Positions 1-8,419 of a DNA stretch of 64,000 bases are shown here, piece by piece. Below the pieces are notes generated by a model that had not been told where the DNA came from, did no database searches, and was given only the letters and a program-made list of their open reading frames with translations. A program made the position numbers and the translations under genes. How positions within the stretch are numbered: position 1 is the stretch's first letter; each line of letters begins with the position of its first letter. Source of the stretch: Lachnospiraceae bacterium (GTDB lineage Bacteria; Bacillota; Clostridia; Lachnospirales; Lachnospiraceae); assembly GCA_902363555.1 (NCBI GenBank), contig CABJAM010000008.1:124001-188000 (forward strand), in the 5' to 3' direction.

Positions 1-403
1 CCAGCTCTACCTGGATTTTTCCTTCTCTTGTGGAAGCCCTCTGAGCAAATATATCCAGGATCAGAAGCGTCCGGTCCATAACCTTGGCGTTTAAGGCATC
101 CTCCAGATTGGCCATCTGCGCTGGTGAAAGCTCATCGTCGCAAATAACACCGGTGGCATTGGCCGCATCCAGCATATCTGCCAGCTCCTCAATCTTTCCC
201 TTGCCCAGATAGGTGCCCGGATGGGGCGCCTCCCGGTTTTGGATCAAACGGCCCACAACGACCGCTCCGGCCGTCTTCGCCAGCTCCTCCAGCTCGTCCA
301 GGGAATCGTTGGTGTCATCCGCATCATTTGTGGAAATGCCTGCCAGGATCACCCGTTCCACCAGATCATTTGTTTCAAATACTTTATTATTGATTTCTGA
401 CAT
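1..403 (-). CDS. hflX: GTPase HflX, N-terminal part (cut by window edge)
   Basis: The reverse strand reads from ATG at 403 off the left edge, giving about 134 residues. The translation contains the HflX N-terminal hallmarks: DDTNDSLDELEELAKTAGA, then TYLGKGKIEELADM, then DDELSPAQMANLEDAL and DRTLLILDIFAQRA. HflX proteins are ribosome-associated GTPases that split or rescue stalled 70S ribosomes. The G domain would lie outside the window. The start is supported by an AGGAG-type site just upstream (complement of 409-416). Family assignment is firm; function is by family knowledge. Confidence 0.93.
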   Translation of the reverse strand, partial: MSEINNKVFETNDLVERVILAGISTNDADDTNDSLDELEELAKTAGAVVVGRLIQNREAPHPGTYLGKGKIEELADMLDAANATGVICDDELSPAQMANLEDALNAKVMDRTLLILDIFAQRASTREGKIQVEL

Positions 404-419
404 ATAAATCTCCTAATTT

Positions 420-448
420 GTAACCGCTCAGAAGGGCCGAACGGTTAC
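420..448. repeat. Short palindromic intergenic repeat, copy 1 (GTAAC..GTTAC)
   Basis: A near-perfect hairpin, GTAACCGCTCAG ... CCGAACGGTTAC, lies between hflX and the TPR gene. It matches four other intergenic hairpins in this window (6701-6729, 22410-22435, 34539-34566, 61404-61433). They share the arms GTAACnGTTC and GAACnGTTAC and usually a CAGA..GGC-like loop. It is probably a REP-like element. Confidence 0.7.
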
Positions 449-492
449 TCTGATTTTGCAGCCGGTTAAAAATTCAGGCGGTTGCAATTTTC

Positions 493-2163
493 TCACTGCC
501 GGCTTTCCAAAAACGTCAGCTCGTGCTGAGCCTTCTCATCATCGGGATATTTCTCAACGAAAGCCTTCATCTTCTCATATGCCGTCGTCCAATCCGCCAT
601 AAATTCATAAACCACAGCTTCATTGTACATTAGCTGACGGTCCACCAGACGGTCATTGATCGCCAGGCCCGAAGCAAAGGCAGCGGCGGCCTCCTCATAT
701 TTGGAAAGCTCCATCAGGCACAGGCCATACTGATTGTAAGCTGTGGCGTTGGTCTTATCCACAGCGATAAAGCTCTCATACTGCGTTTGTGCTCCCGCAT
801 AATCATTCTGCCGGATCAGAGATTCCGCAAGGCCCAGATAAGCGCCATTATAGCCCCTTTCAAGTGCGGTGTTAAACGCCTGCTCCGCTTTACTATAATC
901 CTGCATATACATATACACGATGCCAAGGTTGGAATAGTCCTCCCCGGTCTTACCACCAAGATTGATGGCCTCATCCAGGGTCGCCCTGGCATCCTCCTCC
1001 TTGCCCTGTGCCATAAGTACCTCGTACAGAGCCAGATAGGTTTTGTAATTTTTCTTGCTCATGGAAATGGCCGTCTCCAAATCGGATTCAGCTTTTGTGT
1101 TGTCGCCCACTCTCTGGTAGGCCAGCCCACGGAGCATATAGGCGTTGGCATCCGCCTGGTGTTCAATGATCTGCGTGTAGCTGAGCACTGCACCCACAGC
1201 GTCGCCGGACCTGTCCTGAGCTTCCGCAAGATAGTACAAAATATCGATTTCCGCCTCACCATATGTACCTCCGCCATATTCCAAGGCTTCGGTCAGCAAT
1301 TCCTGCGCTTTTGTATAGTGCCCCTGATACAGATATACAATTCCGGAACCTCTTTTGGCTCTCTGGAGCAATTCGCCCCGCTTTGTATTTTTTACCGCAT
1401 CGTCAAAAGCCTTAAGTGCATCGTCATATTGGCTGAGGGCAATATAGGCCATGCCCAGATTCGTATTATATTCCGAATTGTGTGAATCATAGGACAGAGC
1501 TTTTTGATACATGGTAACGGCGCTCGCATATTCACCGTTTCGATAATAGCGGTTACCCTTTTTATTACTCTGGGTACCCGCGCCATAATTTGTGATTAAA
1601 AATACTGAACCCGCAATAACGGCAAAAACCAAAACCACAGCCATGATTTTTGCCGGAAGAGATACGCGCTTTTTATGGCCGGCATTTTTCATCCGGCGTT
1701 TTTTATCGTCCTCCTCAAACTCCCTGGAAAGCTGGCTGGCCGTGGATGGGCGCTGCATCCGTGCACGCTGCCTGCTCTGTGAAGTCTGACTGCTGTGCGA
1801 ACGCCCGCCGTTTTCTGCTGTCTCACTGTACCGTGGCCGCCGGGCGTTACCTTCCGGCTCACTATACCGTGACCGCCGGCTGCTATCTGCCGCCTCACCA
1901 CTGCGCGACCGTCCGCCATTCTCGGACGAAACCCGCTGCTTATTCCCGGCCGCCGCCCCGTTGCTTTTTAAGGAGGCCGCTTTCATGCGGGCGGAGGATG
2001 TACGGGCATTTGCCATACGTTCATTCCAGTCGGTCTTTGGCAGGATGCTGTCAATATCCGGGTCAAACTGCCTGGCTTCCACGTCTCTGGTTATATTTTT
2101 AATCCGGTCCTTCCCCGAATTCCGGGGGCGTAAATTTTGATTGTCTACTGGTCTATTCTCCAA
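493..2163 (-). CDS. Membrane-anchored TPR repeat protein
   Basis: This is a 556-residue protein. Residues 1-165 are polar, basic and low-complexity, with loosely repeated SRYSEPEGN / PRYSETAEN segments. One membrane helix follows at about 171-192, and from about 203 to the end there are tandem tetratricopeptide repeats (for example GNRYYRNGEYASAVTMYQKA and NLGMAYIALSQYDDALKAF). The expected topology is N-in with an extracytoplasmic TPR scaffold. The start is TTG, backed by a strong GGAGG seven bases upstream. It begins 24 bp after the RnfC/D-like gene and may be cotranscribed with it. The TPR fold is certain; partners and function are unknown. Confidence 0.85.
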   Translation of the reverse strand: MENRPVDNQNLRPRNSGKDRIKNITRDVEARQFDPDIDSILPKTDWNERMANARTSSARMKAASLKSNGAAAGNKQRVSSENGGRSRSGEAADSSRRSRYSEPEGNARRPRYSETAENGGRSHSSQTSQSRQRARMQRPSTASQLSREFEEDDKKRRMKNAGHKKRVSLPAKIMAVVLVFAVIAGSVFLITNYGAGTQSNKKGNRYYRNGEYASAVTMYQKALSYDSHNSEYNTNLGMAYIALSQYDDALKAFDDAVKNTKRGELLQRAKRGSGIVYLYQGHYTKAQELLTEALEYGGGTYGEAEIDILYYLAEAQDRSGDAVGAVLSYTQIIEHQADANAYMLRGLAYQRVGDNTKAESDLETAISMSKKNYKTYLALYEVLMAQGKEEDARATLDEAINLGGKTGEDYSNLGIVYMYMQDYSKAEQAFNTALERGYNGAYLGLAESLIRQNDYAGAQTQYESFIAVDKTNATAYNQYGLCLMELSKYEEAAAAFASGLAINDRLVDRQLMYNEAVVYEFMADWTTAYEKMKAFVEKYPDDEKAQHELTFLESRQ

Positions 2164-2187
2164 AAGAACACCTCCACATACAACCTA

Positions 2188-4584
2188 TTATATGGTGTAT
2201 GCCATCAAATTGCAAGCAATAATATTTGCAATGAGAAGCCCCAGACAGACCCCGATCTCCACCGGCATCAATGCCGCAAATATACCGCACAAGGCTCCGC
2301 AAAAGGCCGCCAGTATGCGCCCCAGAGGTGTATCTCTCCCGGCATTTTTATAATCATTGATCAATAAAACACCGGCCAGAAAGATTGTCGGCGACCACAG
2401 GGCACCACCGCCCAGTATTGTTCCGAACAATCCAAATGCAACCATAAACAGAAGTGTTTTCCATGGCACGATGATTTCCTCATAAATCAGATAAATATAG
2501 GCGCCCATCCAGAGTACAGCAAGGACCAGACTTTGCGCCGGCGCCGGATTTCTGAATATCCCGTAAATTGCCAAGATCCCGGTAATTCCAAACACTGCCG
2601 GACTTTGCTTTGTCATCTTTCCAATAAAAAATGCAAGAAAATCCGCAGCCAGCATCCATCGCAGAGGAATATCGCCATAAAAGGCCATGGCGATCACCAG
2701 ACCTGTGGAAATGGTCGGAAGCCATCTAAAATCGATATGCAGCCACTGCCGCAGCCGGGCCGAAAAGGTGTGCGAACAGCCCATCGGAGCGGATATACGG
2801 CCCCATGATCTTTCGTTTAATAAATTTGCCGCTGTCTCAAACAGCAGGCAGGCACCCACAGACAGTATACCCTTTACGGCCATCCATGGCCCGAACTCAA
2901 ACATATAGCAAAGCAGCATCACGGACAGCAGGGCCACGAGCTTTATTTGTATGCCGACCGTCGTCTGTCGCCCGTGAATATACGGTCCTCCCTGGCTTTC
3001 CATGACCAGCGGCTCCATAGCCGCAGCCATATCCGCATCCAGCTCAATATATCTGCCGGCGTTCCCAGCATCTGATTCCATATATCTGCCGACAATCCCG
3101 GCATCCGGTTCCATATATCTGCCGACATTCCCGGCATCGGTTTTCATATTTCCGCCGGCGTTCCCGGCATCGGTTTTCACATGTCCGTCGGCATTCCTGC
3201 CAGCCGCCTGCATATATTTACCGGCGTTCCCGGTATCCGGCGAATCATATTCTTCTGTTATATGGCAGGCGGATACATCCGCCCGGACCGCTCCATCCGT
3301 AGAAAACCTCAGCCCCGACGGCATTTTCTTCGCCACCGACGCTTTTTCCTTTAGCCGCCGTCCGGAAGGACACACGTAAGAGCACCAGCCGCATTCCACA
3401 CACTGATCCACATCCATCAGCAGCCCCTCCGCCATTTTGCAGTCCACAGCCTTCTCAATATGCATCGGCAGCAGATCCACAGGACATATATTGGCACACT
3501 CCTGGCACTGGATACAGGGCATTTCCCTGATCCGGGCGCGCGGCAGTACGATCACAGATTCTGTCGTCAATGAGGTGACTGCATTTTCCACATTAACGCA
3601 ATGCCCCCGAAGAGGCCCGCCCTCAATAATATTTATATGGCGCTCCGAGAGCGATTGCGGATCTACAAAACATTTCTCGCCCAGGATGCCGCCGCAATAT
3701 TCCAAAAGATCACGAACCGGCGTGCCATTGGGCACCCAGAGATTTTTCGGCTGCCGCACCGCACCGGATACAGTAACTCCCCGCCCGGTCATAGGCTTAT
3801 CATCGTAAAAGCCATCATAAACCGCACCCAGCTCAACAGCACTGCACCAAAAGCCCCCGTCGCTTTTATTTAAAATACTGCAGCTTCTGGCATACATATC
3901 TTCATCCACTTTATAAAAACGAATATCCGCCAGCGGCGCCAATACTTTTCGATAGCTGTTTACCGCCTTTTCAAGCACATAACGGATTTCATCATCACAG
4001 ACATAAATCGACAAACACCCAAGGCCCCATATCCCTGCCAGCACCTTTGCCCCGAAAAGGACTTTGGACGGACATTCCAATAACAGCCGGTAGTCCGAAT
4101 AAACAAAAGGTTCCCGGTCAAAGGCGGCGACCTTCAGCTCCGTTACACGGCATCCGGAAAAGCACCGGCGGTAAAAGGACTGGCGCGTATGGAGCAGCTC
4201 AATGATTCCGATATTTTTCATCCACTGTGCCCTGCTGCGCTCCGGTTTTAAGTAAACCGGCGCCGCCACGTTCTCACCATCGTCTTTGATGACAATGTGG
4301 CTGACCTTTTCATAGACGCTGGCAGGTATTTCCTGTATTTCTGTCACAATACCGGCAATACTGGCGTATACCGGCACAGACAGCCCAAAAGAGCCTTCTC
4401 CGATCAACTGCCCCAGGGCCACCCGCTGGCCCACATGGACCACCGGCCGGGCTGCGGCGGCATTGCCCTGCTTGAGCGAAATACAGACCTCCCTGGGATA
4501 AAACATCTCAAATTCCCGGCTGCTGATCTGCTCCCGGTTCACAGTATCCTTTTCCAATAGACCACACACGCCCTGCGCATACAC
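2188..4584 (-). CDS. RnfC-RnfD-like fusion protein with two 4Fe-4S motifs
   Basis: The product is about 798 residues. The first 430 resemble RnfC, the electron-entry subunit of the Rnf ferredoxin:NAD oxidoreductase: a barrel-sandwich/SLBB region, then CIQCQECANICP (about 360-371) and CVECGWCSYVCP (about 398-409) for two [4Fe-4S] clusters. A variable linker with 11-residue repeats follows (about 450-515). Last comes a multi-helix membrane domain (about 535-801) that resembles RnfD/NqrB, starting GGPYIHGRQTT. The RnfC glycine-rich GGxGFPT loop and the RnfD covalent-flavin SGAT motif are both absent. No rnfG, E, A or B lies nearby. GTG at 4584 fits the GAGGGG site better than the in-frame GTG at 4593. 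The true role is unclear. Confidence 0.75.
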   Translation of the reverse strand: MYAQGVCGLLEKDTVNREQISSREFEMFYPREVCISLKQGNAAAARPVVHVGQRVALGQLIGEGSFGLSVPVYASIAGIVTEIQEIPASVYEKVSHIVIKDDGENVAAPVYLKPERSRAQWMKNIGIIELLHTRQSFYRRCFSGCRVTELKVAAFDREPFVYSDYRLLLECPSKVLFGAKVLAGIWGLGCLSIYVCDDEIRYVLEKAVNSYRKVLAPLADIRFYKVDEDMYARSCSILNKSDGGFWCSAVELGAVYDGFYDDKPMTGRGVTVSGAVRQPKNLWVPNGTPVRDLLEYCGGILGEKCFVDPQSLSERHINIIEGGPLRGHCVNVENAVTSLTTESVIVLPRARIREMPCIQCQECANICPVDLLPMHIEKAVDCKMAEGLLMDVDQCVECGWCSYVCPSGRRLKEKASVAKKMPSGLRFSTDGAVRADVSACHITEEYDSPDTGNAGKYMQAAGRNADGHVKTDAGNAGGNMKTDAGNVGRYMEPDAGIVGRYMESDAGNAGRYIELDADMAAAMEPLVMESQGGPYIHGRQTTVGIQIKLVALLSVMLLCYMFEFGPWMAVKGILSVGACLLFETAANLLNERSWGRISAPMGCSHTFSARLRQWLHIDFRWLPTISTGLVIAMAFYGDIPLRWMLAADFLAFFIGKMTKQSPAVFGITGILAIYGIFRNPAPAQSLVLAVLWMGAYIYLIYEEIIVPWKTLLFMVAFGLFGTILGGGALWSPTIFLAGVLLINDYKNAGRDTPLGRILAAFCGALCGIFAALMPVEIGVCLGLLIANIIACNLMAYTI
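3047..3244 (-). repeat. In-frame 33-bp minisatellite, six units
   Basis: Six consecutive 33-bp units lie inside the RnfC/D-like gene and encode 11-residue repeats of the type DAGNVGRYMEP / DAGIVGRYMES / DAGNAGRYIEL. The inner four units are most alike; the outer two have drifted. Since 33 is a multiple of three, gain or loss of units would change only the length of the linker between the Fe-S half and the membrane half. Confidence 0.85.
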
Positions 4585-4671
4585 ATCCGTCACCCCTCAA
4601 TCACCGTTTGTTTCATAAGAACAGTATGACGCCGCTGCGCATTTTTCATCCTTGGTAAAAACCCCCAGATT

Positions 4672-6468
4672 TTACAGCAGCCGGTTCAGTGAATTGGATA
4701 AACAAAGACGTCCATAGCCGGTAATTGCATTGGGATACCGGTCGAATCCCACCAGTGGTGAAGCTCCGGCCAGCAGGTAAGCTTTTAAATTTTCTGCATA
4801 AAGATACGGGCGGTTTCCCCGGACGATCCCCCACTCCATCAAAAGCGCAGCGCTTCCCGTGACAAACGGTGTGGCAAAGGATGTCCCTGTAGCAAAGGTA
4901 TATCCCCCGCCGGACGCTGTCGTGCGCACGTCAACGCCCGGCGCCACCAGATCCGGTTTTAACATACAGCCGCCCACGGGAACGCAGGCCACATCATTTC
5001 CCCGGCCTGAAAAGTCTGCCATAGCTCCGGTAGCCGCATTGTAAGCCCCCACAGAAAGAGCTCCGGAAGCTGTAGAAGGTATCGTCAATGTCAGATACGG
5101 ATTCCCATATAAAAACCTGGTGCCACGGTTTCTTGCGGCCGCGCCCGGAAGCCACATGCCATACGTGCCGTCCACGATTTTGACAGGTACCAGCCGGATG
5201 GTCCAGGCGCCGGTGTCCACATAAGATTCCACCGGAAGAAAATCGATATAAATTTCCTGAGACATACTGTATGGGCTGGGTGTTCCGTAATAAATCAACA
5301 GCTCCGTATTTTCCAGAGTTACCCGCACCGTTCCCAGCCGCTCCTGCACCGGCCCGGCCCTGCGGCCGGAGGGCGATATGATTTCCACGTCCATAATGTC
5401 CACAAAATTTTTCCATATCTGCAGGCTGAAGCCGGTCTGAAATTCGCCTACCGACAAAGCTACATTCCGGTCCTCCCCCATGGCTACTGTGCCCGCCGTG
5501 TGCCCGGCTGCCGCCCCTTCATTTCCCGTACCGATGACAATAAGGCTGCGCCCCGCGCTGGACACATCGTCGATATACGTCTCCACCAGGGAAGTTCCAT
5601 CATGGCTCCCATAGTTATTTCCAAAGCTGATGTTGACCGCCACCGGCTGATTCCGGCGGATGCCCTCCTCAAGAACAAAATTGATGGCCTGCATCAGCTC
5701 CGTCGTCCTGGGGAAGCTCTCTGAATCGGGATTTCCCAGCTTTACCACCAGCAGGTCACTCTCATAGGCCACACCCCGATAGGCAAGACCGCCCTGCCTG
5801 CCGTTTCCGGCGGCAATGCCCATCACTGATGTTCCGTGGCCGGAATAATCCACACTGGGTACGATCTGCAGCCGTTCCTGTTCACTTTCATGCCGAAGCG
5901 CTTCATCAATAATTTCCTGCGGATATAATACCCCCCGGTAATATCCTTTTGGCGGCCCGAGAATCACATTTTCTCCATTTTCCAGGGCCACCTCCGATGG
6001 CGGAGAGATGGTCTGATCCCACAATGCCAGTATCCGCGTCCGCCCATCAGCCTGCCTAAAATCCGGATGGGTATAATCAATTCCCGAATCAATCAGAGCC
6101 ACGATCACCCCACGTCCACTAAGCCCGACCGGTCCGCTCTGTACCGTAGTAATGCAGGACGCCTGACGGCCTACTGTATCCGCAAAAAATAAACGCTTCG
6201 GCTTTTCAATATATTCAATCTGGGGCTGAGTTGTTACAAATTCCAGTAGATTTTCCGGCACCGTCAGGATTGCATAGTTGTTCATCAGATAGACGACCGT
6301 AATCCCGGCATCCGTTAAAGCATCAAGATTACCGGAATAGCGCACGATCAGCTCCCAGCTTTTTCCTTCCCCATTATATCCCACGTTCAGATTCAGCGAC
6401 CGTTCACGCTGGGCTTCATCGGTCATAAGTGCGAGATTTAACAGATTCTCAACCTTTTGATCTTCCAT
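4672..6468 (-). CDS. Subtilisin-like S8 family serine protease (Csp-like)
   Basis: This protein of about 598 residues carries the S8 catalytic triad: Asp in ALIDSGIDYTHPDFR (about 128), His in DYSGHGTSVMGIAAG (about 210) and Ser in TGTSFATPFVTGSAAL (about 530). An N-terminal prodomain-like segment (about 1-95) precedes the catalytic domain, and a jelly-roll-like insert separates His and Ser. This layout matches the clostridial Csp/subtilase group, which in spore formers processes germination proteins. Here no spore genes are adjacent, so the substrate is unknown. No signal peptide is visible. ATG at 6468 is preferred over GTG at 6474, but no clear Shine-Dalgarno site is seen. Confidence 0.88.
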   Translation of the reverse strand: MEDQKVENLLNLALMTDEAQRERSLNLNVGYNGEGKSWELIVRYSGNLDALTDAGITVVYLMNNYAILTVPENLLEFVTTQPQIEYIEKPKRLFFADTVGRQASCITTVQSGPVGLSGRGVIVALIDSGIDYTHPDFRQADGRTRILALWDQTISPPSEVALENGENVILGPPKGYYRGVLYPQEIIDEALRHESEQERLQIVPSVDYSGHGTSVMGIAAGNGRQGGLAYRGVAYESDLLVVKLGNPDSESFPRTTELMQAINFVLEEGIRRNQPVAVNISFGNNYGSHDGTSLVETYIDDVSSAGRSLIVIGTGNEGAAAGHTAGTVAMGEDRNVALSVGEFQTGFSLQIWKNFVDIMDVEIISPSGRRAGPVQERLGTVRVTLENTELLIYYGTPSPYSMSQEIYIDFLPVESYVDTGAWTIRLVPVKIVDGTYGMWLPGAAARNRGTRFLYGNPYLTLTIPSTASGALSVGAYNAATGAMADFSGRGNDVACVPVGGCMLKPDLVAPGVDVRTTASGGGYTFATGTSFATPFVTGSAALLMEWGIVRGNRPYLYAENLKAYLLAGASPLVGFDRYPNAITGYGRLCLSNSLNRLL

Positions 6469-6624
6469 AAGCACTATTTAGAATACAGCTTTTGCATTTA
6501 TCATATACATATATCCTTGAAAATGTTACACTTTGCCAATGTTCTGTAACATCACAGACTTCACTTAACCGTAAATGTTACGGCATACAGCCAAACAGTT
6601 ACGGTATTCTCCCAATAACGACAG

Positions 6625-6678
6625 AAAAGACCACATGCACCGGTGAAGAGGGGATTCTTATCCGGCCATGTGGTCTTT
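6625..6678 (-). terminator. Rho-independent terminator after the M23 hydrolase gene
   Basis: AAAGACCACATG and CATGTGGTCTTT form a 12-bp stem with further pairing (CCGG/CCGG) in the loop. It lies 64 bp downstream of the M23 gene stop on the minus strand and ends in a T run. Confidence 0.8.
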
Positions 6679-6700
6679 GATGATGTTTATTTGATTACCT

Positions 6701-6729
6701 GTAACAATTCAGAAGAACCGAAATGTTAC
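6701..6729. repeat. Short palindromic intergenic repeat, copy 2
   Basis: GTAACAATTCAG ... CCGAAATGTTAC is a member of the same 29-bp hairpin family as 420-448. It sits 12 bp downstream of the M23 gene stop and upstream of that gene's terminator. Confidence 0.65.
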
Positions 6730-6741
6730 GATTACTTCATA

Positions 6742-8115
6742 TTAACCAACGTAATTTAACGGGTTCTGGTTCACACCATTCACAAGGACTTCAAAATGAA
6801 GGTGAGGGCCAGTGGAATAGCCTGTACTGCCTACGGCTGCAATCGTCTGCCCCTGGCTTACGGACTGGCCAGCGCTTACATAGACTGCGGAGCAGTGCTG
6901 ATATAAGGTGGAAATACCGTTTCCGTGGCTGATAACCACATAATTACCTCTGGCAGAACTGTAAGATGCTGTAACAACAGTTCCGCTGGCGGAAGCTGTG
7001 ATGGCTGCACCTGAGGATGCGCCGATATCGATACCTCTGTGATTGGAAGAAGCACCGGCTGTAGGTGAAGTACGTCCGCCGTAACCGGAGGATACGTAGC
7101 TGCTGCTCGGGCAGGGCCATGAAAGACCGGTATAACCTGAGCTGCTTGAACTGCCTGAACCTGTAGATGTATCTGAGGGCGTCGTCACCGGCGTCTGGGT
7201 CTGTGTATCACCTGATGATGATCCGGAGTTATCCGTGGTTCCCTGATCGGATGTACCGTTATTATTCTGAGCCTGCTGCTCCTGCTGTCTTTGTAATTCC
7301 AACTGACGCTGTCTTTCAGCCTCTTCTGCCTGGCGCTTTTCCTCTGCGGCAATGGCTGCCAGAATCTGGTTGGTCGTATCGATTTCCGCCTGGGTATTAT
7401 AAATATCATCGGCAGCTTCGTTAATGGACATATTCAGAGAATCCAGCTCAGCCTGCTTGGCTTCCATGATGATTTCCAGTTCTTCCTGTTTGGCTTCCTG
7501 CTCAGCTTTCAATGTTTCCAGCCGGGCCTTCTGTTCTTCCAACTGAGCCTTCTGCTCTTCCAATCTGGCTTCGATGCGCTCGATCTCTTTGCGTGTCTCA
7601 TTTAAATCAGTCAATAATTTATTATCGTAATCTGATATTTTAGATATGTACTCGGTCGCATTGAGGATCGTGGAAATATCTTCAGCTTTCATAAAGATCT
7701 CCATCATACTCGTATCACCGTTCTCGTACATGGCTTTGATACGGGCTTTTAATGCAGCGTACTGCTCAGCCTCTTTGGCTTTGGCCACATCCAGTTCTTC
7801 CTGGGTCTTAACTAACTCCGCCTGAGTCTTTTCCAATTCGCCCTGAGTCGTCTCAAGCTCTCCTTCGAGACGGTCGATTTCTGCGTACACGTTTTCGAGT
7901 TCCGCGTCAAGCTCCTCTATATATGATTCTGTGTCTGCCTTGTTTGCCTGTAAGTTGGCCAGACGGTTCTGCAATTCGGCTTTCTGCTGCTGAAGCGCGG
8001 CTAAAGTCTGCTGAGCCTGTTCCTTTTCACTTGCGGCAAATGCCGGTACACTCAGTGAAAATACTAATGAAAAAGCGATTGCTGCTTTCAACGTACGTAA
8101 TACTTTACTTCGCAT
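6742..8115 (-). CDS. Secreted M23 murein hydrolase with coiled coil (EnvC/PcsB-like)
   Basis: This 457-residue protein has a signal peptide (about 1-27, ending AFAASE) and a long coiled coil (about 30-265, rich in EELDAEL and QLEEQKARLE heptads). A Gln/Ser/Thr/Gly linker (about 265-335) leads to an M23 endopeptidase domain. The zinc motifs are visible as NHRGIDIG and GPHLHFEV, with an HxH metal pair. Such proteins cleave peptidoglycan cross-links, and the coiled coil usually answers to FtsEX-type division complexes. The next upstream operon on the same strand encodes an FtsX-fold exporter, but an intergenic terminator separates them. The start is ATG with GGAG upstream. Confidence 0.93.
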   Translation of the reverse strand: MRSKVLRTLKAAIAFSLVFSLSVPAFAASEKEQAQQTLAALQQQKAELQNRLANLQANKADTESYIEELDAELENVYAEIDRLEGELETTQGELEKTQAELVKTQEELDVAKAKEAEQYAALKARIKAMYENGDTSMMEIFMKAEDISTILNATEYISKISDYDNKLLTDLNETRKEIERIEARLEEQKAQLEEQKARLETLKAEQEAKQEELEIIMEAKQAELDSLNMSINEAADDIYNTQAEIDTTNQILAAIAAEEKRQAEEAERQRQLELQRQQEQQAQNNNGTSDQGTTDNSGSSSGDTQTQTPVTTPSDTSTGSGSSSSSGYTGLSWPCPSSSYVSSGYGGRTSPTAGASSNHRGIDIGASSGAAITASASGTVVTASYSSARGNYVVISHGNGISTLYQHCSAVYVSAGQSVSQGQTIAAVGSTGYSTGPHLHFEVLVNGVNQNPLNYVG

Positions 8116-8175
8116 GAATGTGTAGCTCCTTTCATTCTGTTAAGTGTTGAGTTTCTTTTTTCATTCACTGAGGCT

Positions 8176-8184
8176 ATTATAACA
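8176..8184 (-). promoter_or_regulatory. Probable extended -10 promoter of the M23 gene
   Basis: The minus strand reads TGTTATAAT, a TGn extended -10 with a consensus TATAAT, 61 bp upstream of the start codon. No good -35 hexamer is seen at 17 bp. The rest of the AT-rich gap 8116-8419 holds only this and a terminator hairpin. Confidence 0.5.
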
Positions 8185-8318
8185 CAACTGTTTCAAAAAA
8201 TCCAGATAAATATTACATATTTTTTAACAAATATTTCTTTTGTATTACGTCTACATCGTGACATATTACCGGTAATTTTACAAATCATCCTATTTTTGAC
8301 GTTTGTTATCAGATTTTA

Positions 8319-8354
8319 TTGAGAATTGCATCATTTTCAAGGTGCAATTCTCAA
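8319..8354 (-). terminator. Terminator after the MacB-like exporter operon
   Basis: TTGAGAATTGCA and TGCAATTCTCAA form a perfect 12-bp stem with a 12-nt loop, 66 bp downstream of the permease stop on the minus strand. It is followed by an AT-rich tail. It lacks a long T run, so termination strength is uncertain. Confidence 0.65.
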
Positions 8355-8419
8355 ATATATCTTACGCAATTCTTACAGCAATTTAATAACTTCCTGCTCT
8401 GCATAATTTTGTTACAAAT

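Noticed and set aside
3047..3244. CRISPR-like array
   Set aside because: The units are adjacent without unique spacers, are in frame and inside a gene.
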